Position numbers and translations under genes: made by a program
Part shown: in pieces, positions 34,288 through 46,371 of the stretch
How the letters are laid out: each line of letters begins with the position of its first letter
How positions within the stretch are numbered: position 1 is the first letter of the stretch
NCBI GenBank assembly: GCA_039602395.1
Contig: JBCNJP010000027.1
Span: 37,581,841-37,645,840 of the forward strand
Direction of reading: 5' to 3'
Length of the DNA stretch: 64,000 bases
Source of the DNA: Deinandra increscens subsp. villosa
Taxonomy: Eukaryota > Streptophyta > Magnoliopsida > Asterales > Asteraceae
The notes under the pieces: model-generated
What the model was told of the DNA's origin: nothing
Databases searched by the model: none
What the model saw: only the letters and a program-made list of their open reading frames with translations

Positions 34288-35569
34288 TGTTGGATCTAGG
34301 TGTCGTGACCCGACTAAATCAAGAACCCGAGCCGGTCAAGACCCGTAAGAGTTACACCGAAGGCAATGGGTTTTAAAGTCTGCTTACCTGATTAACCGGA
34401 AAATTCGCAGAAGAATTAATTATTTATTTATTAACTAGTTTAATAAATAAATAAATAAATAAATTATTCTTAATTAATCATTATGATTAATTTAGCGACA
34501 AAGACGTTAAATACTATTTACGTCTAAGACGACAGTTAACGAATCAGTCATTTAACTGATATTCGTTAAGTCTCGGCAAGCGACAAATATTTTAATGAGT
34601 TAAAATGTTAGTCGCGAAATTAAAAGGTTTGATTAAGGATTAGAAAAAACGTGGGGTTAAACGGAAACTTAATCAGATATTTATATCTGATTAAGGAGGC
34701 GAAAACCCAAATCCTCCAATTAAGATTTTCGGCCTCCCTTTTCTCCTTTCTCTCGATCCGACGCCGACCGCCATCCAAGGCCGCCATCGCTCCTTTGTTC
34801 TCCGGCGAACCGGTTCATCCGATCGCGAGAACTCTAATCCGTTGATCACCTTTTTACCGTGTTTTTTTTCTATCCAACAAATCGCTGCAAGGATGCCGAG
34901 ATCCTGCCGTCGTGACGCCTCACTGAGTAGGACCGCCGCCGCCGCCGTTTCTGCTAACCAAGGCGCCGCCATCGTCGCTGCAAGCCGAGCGCCCCTCGTC
35001 GTCGCCGGTTCATCCGCTGACTCATGCGATCGCGAGATGCCGTTACACGGCGTGTTTGCTCGTCGTCCGTGAAACCCTAATCGTGCCATATCCGACGTGC
35101 GAGATTTTCTCGGTGCTCGAGTCGCCGCGTAGTAAATCTTGCAAGTTGCGAGGATAGTCAGATTCGCCTGTCGAGTCAAATCTATGAAACCCTAGCGTCA
35201 CCTGTTGACTTTCGGTGTCTCAAGCATTTGTTTGAATCGCCGCTCAGGTATATCTAAACTCGTCATTAGTTTATATTTATTTAATTTATTTTTTTATTAT
35301 TATCGCGTTTTGTTTTCAACGCGATTGGTGTTCGTGCGTTTTGGTGAGTGACGTATCATGTTGCGATTAGGCTTACGTTAATAAACTGGTAATAGGGTTT
35401 TATAAATTAAATTGTTTTCCGCTGCGTATTAAATTACTAGTTAATTTAATTTATTTTAGTTTACATATTTACTCGGTAAATGTTTAATAATTATTTGACA
35501 TAAATAATTATTTAATTCGAAAATTTTTATCATTATCGGGAAACCGAATACCACTATCATAACCCAACA
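34288..35569 (+). repeat. E1 3' LTR
   Basis: 1282 bp, TGTTGGATCTAGG... to ...ATAACCCAACA, followed by AACAC. Open frames at 34651-35179 are GC-tract artefacts shared with the 5' LTR. Confidence 0.93.
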
Positions 35570-35743
35570 AACACTATATTCAAAGGCTATATTTTTTCGA
35601 ACGGGTTATAATTCTGTAACGGCTATATTTTTTGGAACGACAGTATTTGGAACGGCTATATGTTTAACGACAATATTTAAAAACCCTGTTAATATCAACT
35701 TCTGAGATTAAGTTCATCACAATTCACTTCTCAACCTATAACT

Positions 35744-36140
35744 ATGTCAAACATACAAGATATACTCGAACAATTTCACAATCTGATTTCAACACCTCCA
35801 TAGGATGTGCTAGAAAATTATGCAACACAGGTCGAACATTATAATCATCTACCAGTTGTTCAACCTCTACTGCTTGTTCAACACCCCGCTTTGGTTCAAC
35901 TTCCTGTGAACCCCCATGTGGATGACATTTGGGATGATGAAACATTTTGGAAATTGGTGTTCGGTTACTACTTCCCAAAAACCACCGGAAGTGCCACTTG
36001 AAGACTATTACGAAAATAAAGTCTATCTTGAACAAGAAGAACCAGTGGCTATAGAACAACCGGAGGACAAGTACGCGCCTCATGATCCAAAAGAGGATGA
36101 ACTGAGATTACAACCGAGATCACCCATGTGGCTTCCATGA
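35744..36140 (+). pseudogene. Unidentified short ORF, broken
   Basis: From an ATG at 35744 the frame reads MSNIQDILEQFHNLISTPP, then an in-frame TAG, and continues in frame to 36001 with VDDIWDDETFWKLVFGYYF. A second frame overlapping from 35916 continues with an acidic stretch (YYENKVYLEQEEPVAIEQPEDKY) to 36140, consistent with a frameshift. I do not recognise the family; the length and TE surroundings suggest a transposon-associated ORF. Upstream, AACGGCTATATTTTT-like words repeat (35585-35665). Confidence 0.4.
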
Positions 36141-36340
36141 GATGACAAAGATTTCGATTATGACTAATTGTAGTATTTTATGTTTAATTACTTAATTAGG
36201 TATAATTATGTTTAACTATAATTAGGTTTATTTATATTTAACTTAATTTTGTATGTTGTTTAACTTTTATATAAATTTATTTAGTTATATTTGTTTAAGT
36301 TAAATTATATTAATTGTTTAATTATGATTTTGAATAGATT

Positions 36341-36690
36341 AATTGGAATTTATTAATTCAAACTATGACCTACTGCCGATAATAATCTAAACTATCAGTT
36401 TGGCCAGCAGCAGTCTCAACTTTTATTTTTGTTATCGGGAGCAGTCTTATTCCCGAAACATCATACATTTACACATGATTTACACTTGTTTTTTCGTTTG
36501 TTTTTGCTTTTATGCTTCTTTATTTTGTTCAGCTTCATCATTACGAGTCAAAAATCAAGTGTAAATGTATGATGATTATGCTACTGGGATTGCTCCTGAT
36601 AACGAAAATGGAAGTTGGGGACTGCTGCTGACCAAACTGATAGTTTTAATTATTATCGACAATGAGTCATAGTTTGGATTATTAATATCC
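36341..36690. mobile_element. MITE with ~110-bp inverted repeats
   Basis: The left arm contains CAAACTATGACCTACTGCCG, ATAATCTAAACTATCAGTTT and GCAGCAGTC. The right arm contains their inverted counterparts (AAACTGATAGTTTTAATTAT, GTCATAGTTTGGATTATTAA). No coding; TSD not resolved, so the superfamily is open. Confidence 0.75.
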
Positions 36691-36781
36691 AATTTATCTT
36701 TTGAATAAATAAATAAAATGCATGTGACATTCATCTTCTTCATTAGCCCTTGTTAACAAAATCGGATGCTCTTCCCTTACC

Positions 36782-37318
36782 CAGGGGCGGACCTACCCTT
36801 TTACGCATGGGTAGCGTCCGTTACCCCTGAACTTGCACCGCAATGTGGAAAAAAATTATTTTTTTAACGTTTTCGGCATTTCGTTACCCTTGAAACGGTT
36901 TTTCCGCTACCCCTCGAAGTTTTTTATGGTTTTTATTTAAATCCCGACGTTAAAATATGACTAAAAGCACGTTAATTAATTAAAACCAAACAATTAACAA
37001 GTTTGTGCAATTTAAAAATACAAGATGTAAGTTTAAGGGGTAAAATGAAACAAATAGAGTGAATAAAACCTTTGAAAATTAACACATTTTGGTCTCTCAA
37101 ATTTTAATTAATGCATCTTCAGGCTGAAAATTCTGATACATTTTTAATGAATGACTTTTGTCCAAAATTAAAAAGTTCCGCGCTGACCTGGCAGCTCGAC
37201 CCCAGCCAGGGGCTCGCCCCTTGGACCCCGCTTCTCTCGGGGGCGCTGCCCCCGGACCCTAGTTAGTCCAAAAAAAAAAAAACGCTACCATTGAACTTTT
37301 TTTCTGGATCCGCCCCTG
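36782..37318. mobile_element. Non-autonomous hAT element in the promoter region of the NT-C2 gene
   Basis: Termini CAGGGGCGGACC and GGATCCGCCCCTG form inverted repeats, flanked by an 8-bp duplication with one mismatch (CCCTTACC at 36774-36781, CCCTTATC at 37319-37326). An 8-bp TSD with CAGGGG ends is typical of hAT. No transposase. Related copies lie at 46024-46331 and, truncated and inverted, at about 54630-54979. It sits roughly 620 bp upstream of the gene start codon. Confidence 0.85.
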
Positions 37319-37939
37319 CCCTTATCCCATTGGGCTATCCACGTCGGCTCAAGTACTGCGGCATGTCTTAGAAAAAAAAGTTTTAAGGATTTAATATAAT
37401 TATTGAAGGAAGAATGTTATAGCATAAAATAAAAATGTAAATAGAAGCTTCCCCTTCTCGCTTTTTGTAAATCGTCACCAAATCCTTTATTTATTAATAA
37501 AATTCTTCCTTTCCACAAACCTTACAGAGATAGATCTGGTCGCTCTGTTTGCTTTTTAGTTGTGCGGCTTTCATTCTTAAATACATTCACGTGTTCTTCA
37601 ACGTACCTAGTCTCTCTATATCTCTAGCTGGCCTAAAAAAGAAAAAAAAATCATCAGAATCCTCAATCTTCACCGGGTGGTTGGACTTGCATTGTCTCAA
37701 CTCGATCGGGTTTCTATTTCTTTTCAATCAATTACTTACTTATTGAGCTTCCAAATTCCTTGAATTCAATTGGGATTTTGGCTGTAAAACAACCAATATT
37801 TCCTTGATCAACCTTGGTGTTGGGGCTCTGTTACTTTCACGAATTTCCTGCCGGAGCTCCGACCAGGTTTATAGTTTACCCCTGAAATTTGAATTTACAC
37901 ATGTGGAATTTTAGCTGTTTATATACGTAGAGAGATACA

Positions 37940-40900
37940 ATGTTCAAGTCGACAAGATGGAGGAGCGACAAGAACAAGATCAAAGCTGTATTTAAGTTGC
38001 AGTTTTATGCGACTCAGGTACCCATCAAACTAAAACATGCATATCAAGTGTTTGATGAATTGACGACTAGGAGATGAACTTTTGAGGTTATGTTTTAGTA
38101 ACTTCAACAAGAAACTAATCAACATAACATAATGAAATTGTTCATCTTCTTATAATTTCAAAAAAAAAAAAAAAAAAAAAAAACAAAAAACGAGTTCAAG
38201 GTTGTTTGTTTCTTGCATCTCGTTTCTTTCTAATTCTATAATTGACAATTAGGAGATCTGGTTCATAAGTAAATGAAATGTACTAAATTGTTCTACAAAT
38301 TGTTGAAACTCAAACTTTGTCTCCAAATAAAATATAGCTACTTTCCTGAAATGGGGTCAAAATCATCGATTGTGTAAACACTTTATGATTATTCTTTTCA
38401 TATTACATTTTCTACACAGAAATGGGGATATAAAAGATTTATCATTTTGGGGGCTGCAAGGTTCTTATACTAGGATTATTGATTTTGTATATGCAGCTAG
38501 CACCAAATGGAGGAGATGCTTTAACAATAGCTGTGATTCCTGGTGATGTTGGAAAGCCAACAGCAAGATTAGAGAAAACAAAAGTTAGAGAAGGGAATTG
38601 CTACTGGGAAAAGCCACACTCTGAAACTGTGAAATTCACCCGGGATCAGAAAACTGGAAAAATCAATGAGAAAATCTATCGTTTTGTTGTGTCAACGGTA
38701 CATATTGTTTCATGTCTGCGCTTCCATTTCAAGGAACTTGAAATAAAATTAGTATTAACTTTATGAGGTTTTTGTTCATTTTGTAGGGTTCTTTGGTTTT
38801 TGGTGTTGTTGGAGAAGTTTCGCTTGATTTTTCATGTTACGCCGATGCTACAAAGCCTTCTTCTCTTTCTCTGCCTCTCAAAAATGCAAAATCCACAAGT
38901 GTATTGCATGTTAGTCCCCTCTTTTTTTTAATTCTTAAACTTTATGAGTGGATTCTTTTGTTTAAGTTTAATGGTTGTAGATGTTGTTTGTATTAGGTAT
39001 CAGTTCAAAAGGTGCAAGATCAAAGGTAAGATTGGTGTTCATGATATTTTACTTGAATCAACTTCTTTCACTTTTCAGAATGTTGAACACACTTGTTAAA
39101 ACTTACAGGGAGGTTGATATAAGTGAAAATGTGAAGGAAGACAATAAGAATTTGAGGGCAAAATTGAGTAATGGTGATATAAAAGGAAGAATTCAAAGTG
39201 ATCCTTCTGAAGTAAGCTCTATTTCACCTTGCTAACAACTATACACAAGACATTTTTTTAATCAATTCAAAGTGGTTTGTATTATTGTTATAAAATTCTT
39301 GAACTTGGTAGTACATTCTTAAAGAAAATAAATTGTTGGCAAAAGAGGACTAATAAATTTTAGAAAGCCTCTTACATGTGATTTCTTTCTTAATCAGGAT
39401 CATGGGATTGAAAGTGATAACATTAACAGAGATCATGGGACATCCACTGGATCAGATATAACACTTTCAGGTTCTTATAGCAGCTTGGGACTTGATACCC
39501 CACGAAAAACCGAATCTAAAAACACTAAAGCAGCTCATGAAACCTCCACAACAACAATCTTTGAAGAACAACACCAAAGATCATCATCACAATGGGATTG
39601 GTTGGATGATTCATTTCATGATTTAACTACAGATGATTCATCTATGATCAGTCCAAGTGAGACCCTCTTAGGAGAAACATCCGAAGAGGGTTCTCCTGAC
39701 GAAATCATTAAAAAGCTCAAGGGTGAACTTGTACTTTTAGCTAGGCAAGCTGAGGTGTCAGAAATGGAATTACAAACCCTTCGTAAGCAAATCGTGAAGG
39801 AGAGCAAAAAGGGTATCGATCTTTCAAAAGAAGTAGCTGGCCTTAAGGAAGAGAGAAATGAGTTGAAGGAGGAGTGCGAGAAGATGAAAGTCAAAGTTAA
39901 TAGTAATTTGTTGACTGAGGGAGGGGATCCGTGGGTTCTTGTAGATGAGCTGAAAGAAGAACTGAATTATGAAAAGGATTTGAATTCCAATCTTAGGTTA
40001 CAACTTCAAAAAACACAGGAATCAAATGCAGAGTTGATTCTTGCTGTTCGGGACTTAGATGAGATGCTCGAGTCAAAGTCCAAGTTTTCTATTGCCCCAA
40101 AAGTCAACTCTAAATTTGAGGCAGATGATGATGATGGCGATCAAAAAGCTTTAGAAGATATCGTTAAAGAACATAGTGGCATGAAAGATATGAATCTACA
40201 AGAGCAAAAGATAATCGGTCTTTATAATGAAATAGAATTGTACAAACGGGATAAAGATTCGCTAGAAATGCAAATGGAGCATATTGCTCTCGATTATGAG
40301 ATTCTAAAGCAGGAAAACCATGACATATTTTACAAGCTGGAACAAAGTCAACTTCAAGAACAATTAAAGATGCAATATGAATGTTCAACATCTTACGCCA
40401 CTGTAAATGAACTAGAATCCCAGATTGACAACTTAAGCAATGAGCTCAAACTGAAATCCAAAGAACTGTCGGAATCGTTTCATGCAATTAGAGAACTCGA
40501 AACCCATATCAAGAATTTGGAAGAAGATTTGGATAATCAAGCTTACGGGTTTGAGGCGGATATGGAAGATGTAATTCGTGCAAAAGTCGAGCAGGAGCAG
40601 AGAGCCATTCGTGCAGAGGAGATTATAAGAAAAGTCAAACTACAAAATGCTAGTACAGCTGGAAAACTTCAAGAGGAATTTAAAAAATTATCAACAGAAA
40701 TGGCATTGGCTTTTCAAGAAAATGAGAATGCAGCCATGAAAGCCATTGATGAAGCCAATCAACTCAGGGTAGAGAGAAGGCATCTTGAAGAGATGGTCAA
40801 GAAAGTCAAAGAAGAGTTTGACTCTATGTGCGATCAATATGAAGACAAACTGGTTGATTTTTCAAACCAAATGACTCTAAAGTCGAAACATTTAGACGGG

Positions 40901-42461
40901 ATGAAGAAACAGATTGAAAACTTATCTCATGAGCTTAAACATAAAAAAACTAGTTATAATGCCAAGCTTGAGAATCTTGACAATGAAAGAAACTGTCTAG
41001 AAAATGAGATTTGTTTGGTGAAGATGGAAATGGAAAGTTCAAAGAAGGAGTTGAGAAACGTTATCAATGACAAGGATAATGAGGTTGAAAGGCTGCTATC
41101 AGAGACCGAAGGACTAAAATCCAGATGTGATGACATGAAGCAGTTCTTAAAAGAGAATGAGTTGGAGAAAGAAAATCTGAAAAAACAGGTATCTCTATTA
41201 AAAGGTGATATTAACAAGAAAGATCAAGCACTTTGTAGCACAGAAAAAAAGCTCAAAGAGAGAAGCAAACCAACTCCAAAAGATAACAAAACCGTTCCTG
41301 TTTCTCAAAGCAAAGAGGTCAACAATATGAAGGACAAAATCAAACTACTTGAGGTGCGTATCCTTGCTCATGCTCAAGTGCTCAACAATATTATGTCCAT
41401 TTCTTTGAAAAGTTGTAGATATTTATTGGGGCAACTATGACTATAACAAACAGTTATTACAGTAATATCTAAATCTTTGAAGAAAATGATTTTGGAGGTT
41501 TTTGCAATAAAAAAGGGACTTTGGACTACTTTCAAGCCGTATGACCTGTTCCTAGTTCTGCTGTTTTTTTTAACCTTCTAAGATAAACCCAACTCTAAAT
41601 CAATCCATTCATATTTAAATGGGTCAAAATTGCCAACTCTAAATTAAAGTATATGTAAGTGATGGGCTTTTGTTAAATAGTCAAATACTTTTTAGTCAAC
41701 AGCTGCAATTTTCATGACAAAGGGACTAAATCTCTCCTTCTTTCATTTTAGGTTTGGAAGGTATTGTTGGTACTAATTTTGGAATTTCTGTAATATCAGG
41801 GTCAAATAAAGCTCAAAGAAGCTGCATTAGAATATTCTGAAGCTTTGTTTCTAGAGAAAGAACAAGATCTTAAACATAAAATCAAAGAGTTAGAAGGACG
41901 ACCGGAGATTCTTGATCAAAACGTAAAAAATCCACAGGTAACCTCAGTTTATGGTGAAATTTCAGTTTCAAATGCCCTGCAATTATCTTTATATGACACA
42001 ACTGGTTATTCATCTTCAAATCACAGGTATCTACAGCTCAAATTTCGAATCCTTTAACCACAAGGTATGTATATATTGACTAATAATTTGTTTGTATTTT
42101 TGAGATTCCTTTTTCTTTTTATTTTCAAAATGTTCATTTCTTTTAAATGAGACCAATTATCCCAATCTTAACTTTAATTCTTAATTGTGAAAACGCGCAT
42201 TGGACTCTGGAAACTGATGTCTCGTTTCATTGCTGTAGTGATGATGACAATACACCTGAGATTAAGAAGACTAGAGATCAAAAAATCTTAGAGATATCAT
42301 CAAACGAAATGGAATTATTAAATAAAAACATGTTCATGGAAAATGAATTGAAGGAAATGCAAGAAAGATATTCAGAAATAAGTCTAAAGTTTGCTGAGGT
42401 AGAAGGTGAAAGGCAACAACTTGTAATGGCCCTAAGAAACCTCAAGAACACAAAGAAATGA
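37940..42461 (+). CDS. NT-C2 domain, long coiled-coil protein (myosin heavy chain-related type)
   Basis: Nine coding exons with GT/AG borders and consistent phase: 37940-38017, 38497-38697, 38787-38909, 38997-39025, 39109-39211, 39398-41353, 41800-41937, 42027-42064 and 42239-42461, giving about 962 residues. The N-terminus MFKSTRWRSDKNKIKAVFKL and the following ~140 residues (IAVIPGDVGKPTARLEK, VVGEVSLDFSCYADA) match the NT-C2 domain of plant proteins annotated as myosin heavy chain-related; I recall Arabidopsis At1g63300 and At5g41140 as relatives of similar length. A Ser/acidic linker (DWLDDSFHDL) leads to a nearly continuous coiled coil from about residue 250 to the end. No motor domain or membrane segment, so this is not a myosin. 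NT-C2 domains are thought to bind membranes, and the coil suggests a tether or scaffold; the exact role is unknown. Its intact frame and splice sites indicate a living gene. A 5' UTR intron (donor near 37867, acceptor just before 37931) is possible. Confidence 0.9.
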
Positions 42462-42682
42462 CAGTGATGGTACACATATCATCTGCATCATACAAAATAT
42501 GTAAATTGCTATAAACATATAAAGGACTTTCTTTTCTTTCCTTTTGTTATTCTATTTCGGTTTCTGCTTGTACCCTGTAGATTAGCTTGCTAACTCTCCC
42601 AATAATTAATCCATGATTTTGTTCTACTTTCATCGTTCCATGATCTTGTTCTACTTTCATCGTTTAATGTTTACATATAACT

Positions 42683-43493
42683 AGATGTTGTTTTGAGTGC
42701 GTTGCTGCGCTGATAAGTGCGGCCTATGTTTTTATTGGTAATTCGGTGACCGATTGATCTATGCAAGCAGTTATATATAACGGTCCATAATTTATATATA
42801 TTACATTAAGAATTGGGTGGTCATCACACATTTTCCACTATTCATATGTAAGCCATTCATTTTATGACACGTGGTCTGCCACGTGGCCACGTGTTAGGCC
42901 ATGTGTCACACGTAGACACGTGTTAGGCCACGTGTCATATGTATGCCAATGCTTTTGCGACACGTGGTCACTGTTATGTACATGTGGTATTTTTTTTTCA
43001 GACTTAAGCGTAGGTGGTCAACTTTTAGACCACTTTTAGAGTTTTTGACGTTGGTCACAACGTTCTGAAAAATGGGTGTTAGGCCACTGTGTCATGTACA
43101 TGTGGTATTTTTTTCAAGTGATATTTTTTTCAGACTTAAGCGCAGGTGGTCAACTTTTAGACCACTTTTAGAGTTTTTGACTTTGGTCACAACGTTCTAA
43201 AAAATGGGTGTTAGGCCACCGTGTCATGTACATGTGGTATTTTTTTCAAGTGATATTTTTTTCAGACTTAAGCGCAGGTGATCAACTTTTAGACCACTTT
43301 TAGAGTTTTTGACTTTGGTCACAACGTTCTGAAAAATGGGTGTTAGACCACCGTGTCATGTACATGTGGTATTTTTTTCAAGCTTAAGCGCAGGTGGTCA
43401 AGTTTTAAATCACTTTTAGAGTTTTCGACTTTGGCCACGGTGTTTCGGAAAATGGGTGGCCCGCCGCGAAGCGCGGGCGGGTCACCATCTTGT
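42683..43493 (+). mobile_element. Helitron-like element with 121-bp tandem repeats
   Basis: The right end is Helitron-like: a GC hairpin CCCGCCGCG/CGCGGGCGGG (43460-43481) followed by CACCATCTTGT (ending 43493). Upstream, four imperfect ~120-bp repeats span about 42970-43440 (shared GTACATGTGGTATTTTTTTC, CTTAAGCGCAGGTGGTCAAC and GGTCACAACGTTCTGAAAAA). At 42860-42960 CACGTG cores recur (GACACGTGG, GCCACGTGG, ACACGTGTT). The 5' end is uncertain; TCCATAATTTATATATATTA at 42783 is one candidate, while an ACTAGATGTTG motif at 42681 looks like a separate reversed Helitron end. No Rep/helicase. Starts about 220 bp after the NT-C2 stop codon. Confidence 0.55.
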
Positions 43494-43495
43494 TA

Positions 43496-45717
43496 TCCCC
43501 CTATATATACATAATACAACCTATTGTACAAATTCTAAAGCATCTTTTACAACCTAATAATGCATATAATGTACCAGTTTTAAAGCCCAGGTTACAAACC
43601 CTTTATGCATTCTTTGATGCTGCTTATTACCTTCTTCTTGCTAAAACACGCGGGTCTTGGACGGGTCACACGGATCTTGGGCGGGTCTTGGGCTATCCAT
43701 ATCAATATAGGATGGATCATATAAAAACGTTAGGGTGAGGATTAGGGCACATTTGTGCGCCTCTTTTACACATAACTCTCTCTCTTCTCTTCTTGGTTTC
43801 TCTATGTTTGTTCCGGTCGTTTCCGCCTCTTATGAGTGAGCCGGTGTTTGGCCATCTCTGTTTGGTGAGCCGGAGTTTTGCTGTCTCTGTTTCGGGCTGT
43901 TTCTGTTTCACGATGATCTTGCCGGCGGTGGCGCGTTGTTTATTGCAGCCGTCGCCAGCTATGAGCGATTCGTACTTCGTCGGCCTTTCTAAATCGTTAA
44001 CGTTGCCAAAATTTGGTTGTTATGAGCCTGTTTGCTTTTTTCAGATCTGGTAGCTTTGTTCTTGACCTATAATGGCTATGATGGAACTACGGCCGGCGGC
44101 GTGGCGGTTGCTTAGCCTCTCCCACAGCCGTCGACCGATCTGAGCCCTCTGCGTTTTGCAGGTTGTTATGAGCTTGTTTGCTTTTTTTAGATCTGGTAGC
44201 TTTGTTCTTGACCTATCGATGGAACTACGGCCGGCGGCGTGGCGGTTGCTTAGCCTCTCCCGCAGCCGTCAGCCGATCTAAGCCCTCTGCGTTTTGCAGT
44301 GATATAGGCTATGACCTCTGATAATGTCTCTGATGTTTGGATTTGCTATGTTATACGGTTTCTATAATTTATCTGTTGCGTTGATGGTGTATTATACCAG
44401 ATCTGACTTTATGGGTCTATGATGATTTATTCGGTCTAAGCCTAGAGTTCTTAACAGTTTCTTGGATAGTGGATGTGATGATTAAAGATCTGAGCCTAGG
44501 GTTTTAACAGTTTGTTTGACACTGGCAGTGATGATCTAAATGATCTAAGATCTGAACCTTAAATGAGCATAAGTCACTTTTTTTTGGGACTGTTATGGTG
44601 GTTTTTAGCTGCACCCACCATACTGTTGTTCATAAGTTGATGTCCAGAATTGCCCGTGATGATCTTCGGATCTGAGGATGTTCTTCAGGTTGGATGTTCT
44701 TGGTGCTTTCTATGAGGCGATGATGAAACTTCTCTATGCCTATGTAGTTGAGTACGAAATACTTGATGAAACTTTAGCCTTGCTGATTATTTGTTGGTTC
44801 AAAGTTGATTTAAATCTAATATACCTCATGGTGTTTAGATGTTCTTAATGGTTTATATCAGGCTGTGATGATCTTTCGGAGCCTATGTTGTGATTATTTC
44901 TTGGTTCAAAGTTGAATGAAATCTTATTTACTTGGTGTTTAGATGTTCTTGATGGTTTATATCAGGCTGTGATGAAATCTTGCTGAGCCTATGTTGTGAT
45001 TATTTGTTGGTTCAAAGTTGGTTGGGATCCTATTTTCGTGATGGTGTTTCGAGGTTGTTGATAGTTCTATATGAGGCTGTGATGAAGGTAAGATGATGTG
45101 ATTGGAAATTTTGAATTGGAAATTTGGTTCAAAGTTGATTGGAACCCCATATAAGTTTGATGGTTAATTTTAGTTTATGTTTAATGTTTGCCTCATACAT
45201 GTGATCCGTCCTAAACTTCATGTAGTTTGATGTATGTTCTTTATTCTAATTTTTCTTTATTTTTGTTTGCGCAGGTGCAGATCTATATGAGAGCCTACTG
45301 AATTGGATTTGCCAATATTAGAAATTATATTTACCAAGTAAACTTCAGTTGAATATTATCCAAAGATCTCTATTTGCATTAATTATCTTCTTTTTTGTTT
45401 TCAAAATAAAAAAGAATCTTTTAATATACTCGGTTTTTCTATATTCTCAAGTTGAGTTATTAAAACTTTCAAGTTTCTATTTAGAGTTGTTTATAATTCT
45501 TAGATATGTACACTATTGAACTTAGAAATTATATAGATTTCTCTTTGATTTATAGTATATTTATAATGGTGTAAAAGAGCATTATGGATGCATAATATGG
45601 TCATCACCCTTGATGATGTGGTCTCTTTGAACTTAGCACGACCCTATCTTACGGTTTCGCTGACTAAAATTTTAAAATGGTTTGGCTCCGCGGCGAAGCG
45701 CGGGTCGTCCCACTTGT
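43496..45717 (+). mobile_element. Helitron-like element with internal tandem duplications
   Basis: It starts TCCCCCTATATATACATAAT, directly after the previous element, and ends with a hairpin CCGCG/CGCGG (45688-45692, 45699-45703) and CCCACTTGT (to 45717). Both 3' hairpins share the loop GCGAAG or close to it, so the two belong to one family. Inside, a ~134-bp unit is duplicated (about 44025-44165 and 44166-44300; AACTACGGCCGGCGGCGTGG in both) and a ~120-bp unit built on GGTTCAAAGTTG...TTATATCAGGCTGTGATG repeats about four times (44795-45140). A CAG/GTGCAG junction near 45273 hints at captured gene flank. No protein supported. Confidence 0.6.
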
Positions 45718-46023
45718 ACATATTCACAAATGACAAAATTTGTAATTTACTCCTTTTTTAATGGTCATTTACTCTCTTTTCTGCATAGAGATATATACTT
45801 TTCACACTAAGATTACATGTGTTGAGTCTTTAGTGTGTCCACATAACCAATATTTCCGCACTACGATTTTCATGCCACGAGCATTTATACGGTAAAACTA
45901 CAAAATATATGTTTATTTTATGGATTGTAAAAATCAAAGTTTATTTTGAGAACATTAATAAAGTAAAATGTTTATTTTAGGAAAATTTGGTTTCTTGATT
46001 GAGCGAGCACATGATGATAATGC
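45718..46023. other. AT-rich intergenic sequence
   Basis: Nothing recognisable; it ends at the hAT terminus at 46024. Confidence 0.5.
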
Positions 46024-46331
46024 ACAGGGGCGGATACAGGAAATAAATTCAGTGGTAGCATTAAAAAAATTTGTCGGGACTAACAGGGGTTCGGGGGCAG
46101 CGGCCCCGAATTTTTTTTAGGTAATTAACGGGCTTTCGATCATATTTTCAAGTCAAGATTTAAATAAAGACCACAAAATTTCTTCGAGGGGTAGCGTAAA
46201 ATATTTTCAGGGGTAGCGAAAAATTTGTTTCAGGGGTAGCGAAATACCGAAAACCAAAAAAATTACACATCATAGTAAAAGTTCAAGGGTAGCGGGCGCT
46301 ACCCCTGCCACCTAAGTAGCTCCGCCCCGTG
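46024..46331. mobile_element. Short hAT relative of 36782-37318
   Basis: Begins CAGGGGCGGATACAGG and ends AGCTCCGCCCCGTG. The interior shares CGAGGGGTAGCG and GGGTAGCGAAATACCGAAAA with the other copies. TSD not evident. Confidence 0.65.
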
Positions 46332-46371
46332 TGAAAGTTGTAACATTCATTAATATTAAATTTAAAATGAG

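Larger units (their letters stand above)
13340..35569 (+). mobile_element. E1: 22.2-kb Ty1/copia-type element, gag-only, with nested insertions
   Basis: Two LTRs (13340-14635 and 34288-35569), both TGTT...CAACA, are flanked by the identical 5-bp duplication AACAC (13335-13339 and 35570-35574), showing that one insertion event made both ends. A tRNA primer site follows the 5' LTR, and the only coding region is a gag relic at 16083-16955. Subtracting nested E2 (11.2 kb) and the solo LTR (2.8 kb) leaves about 5.6 kb of internal sequence with no protease, integrase, RT or RNase H. E1 is therefore a gag-only derivative of the TR-GAG type. The LTRs differ at many positions by eye, making E1 the oldest layer of the nest. 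Confidence 0.92.

Noticed and set aside
39616..41217. Minus-strand ORFs opposite the large exon
   Set aside because: Serine/leucine-rich reverse reading of a Glu/Lys-rich coiled coil.
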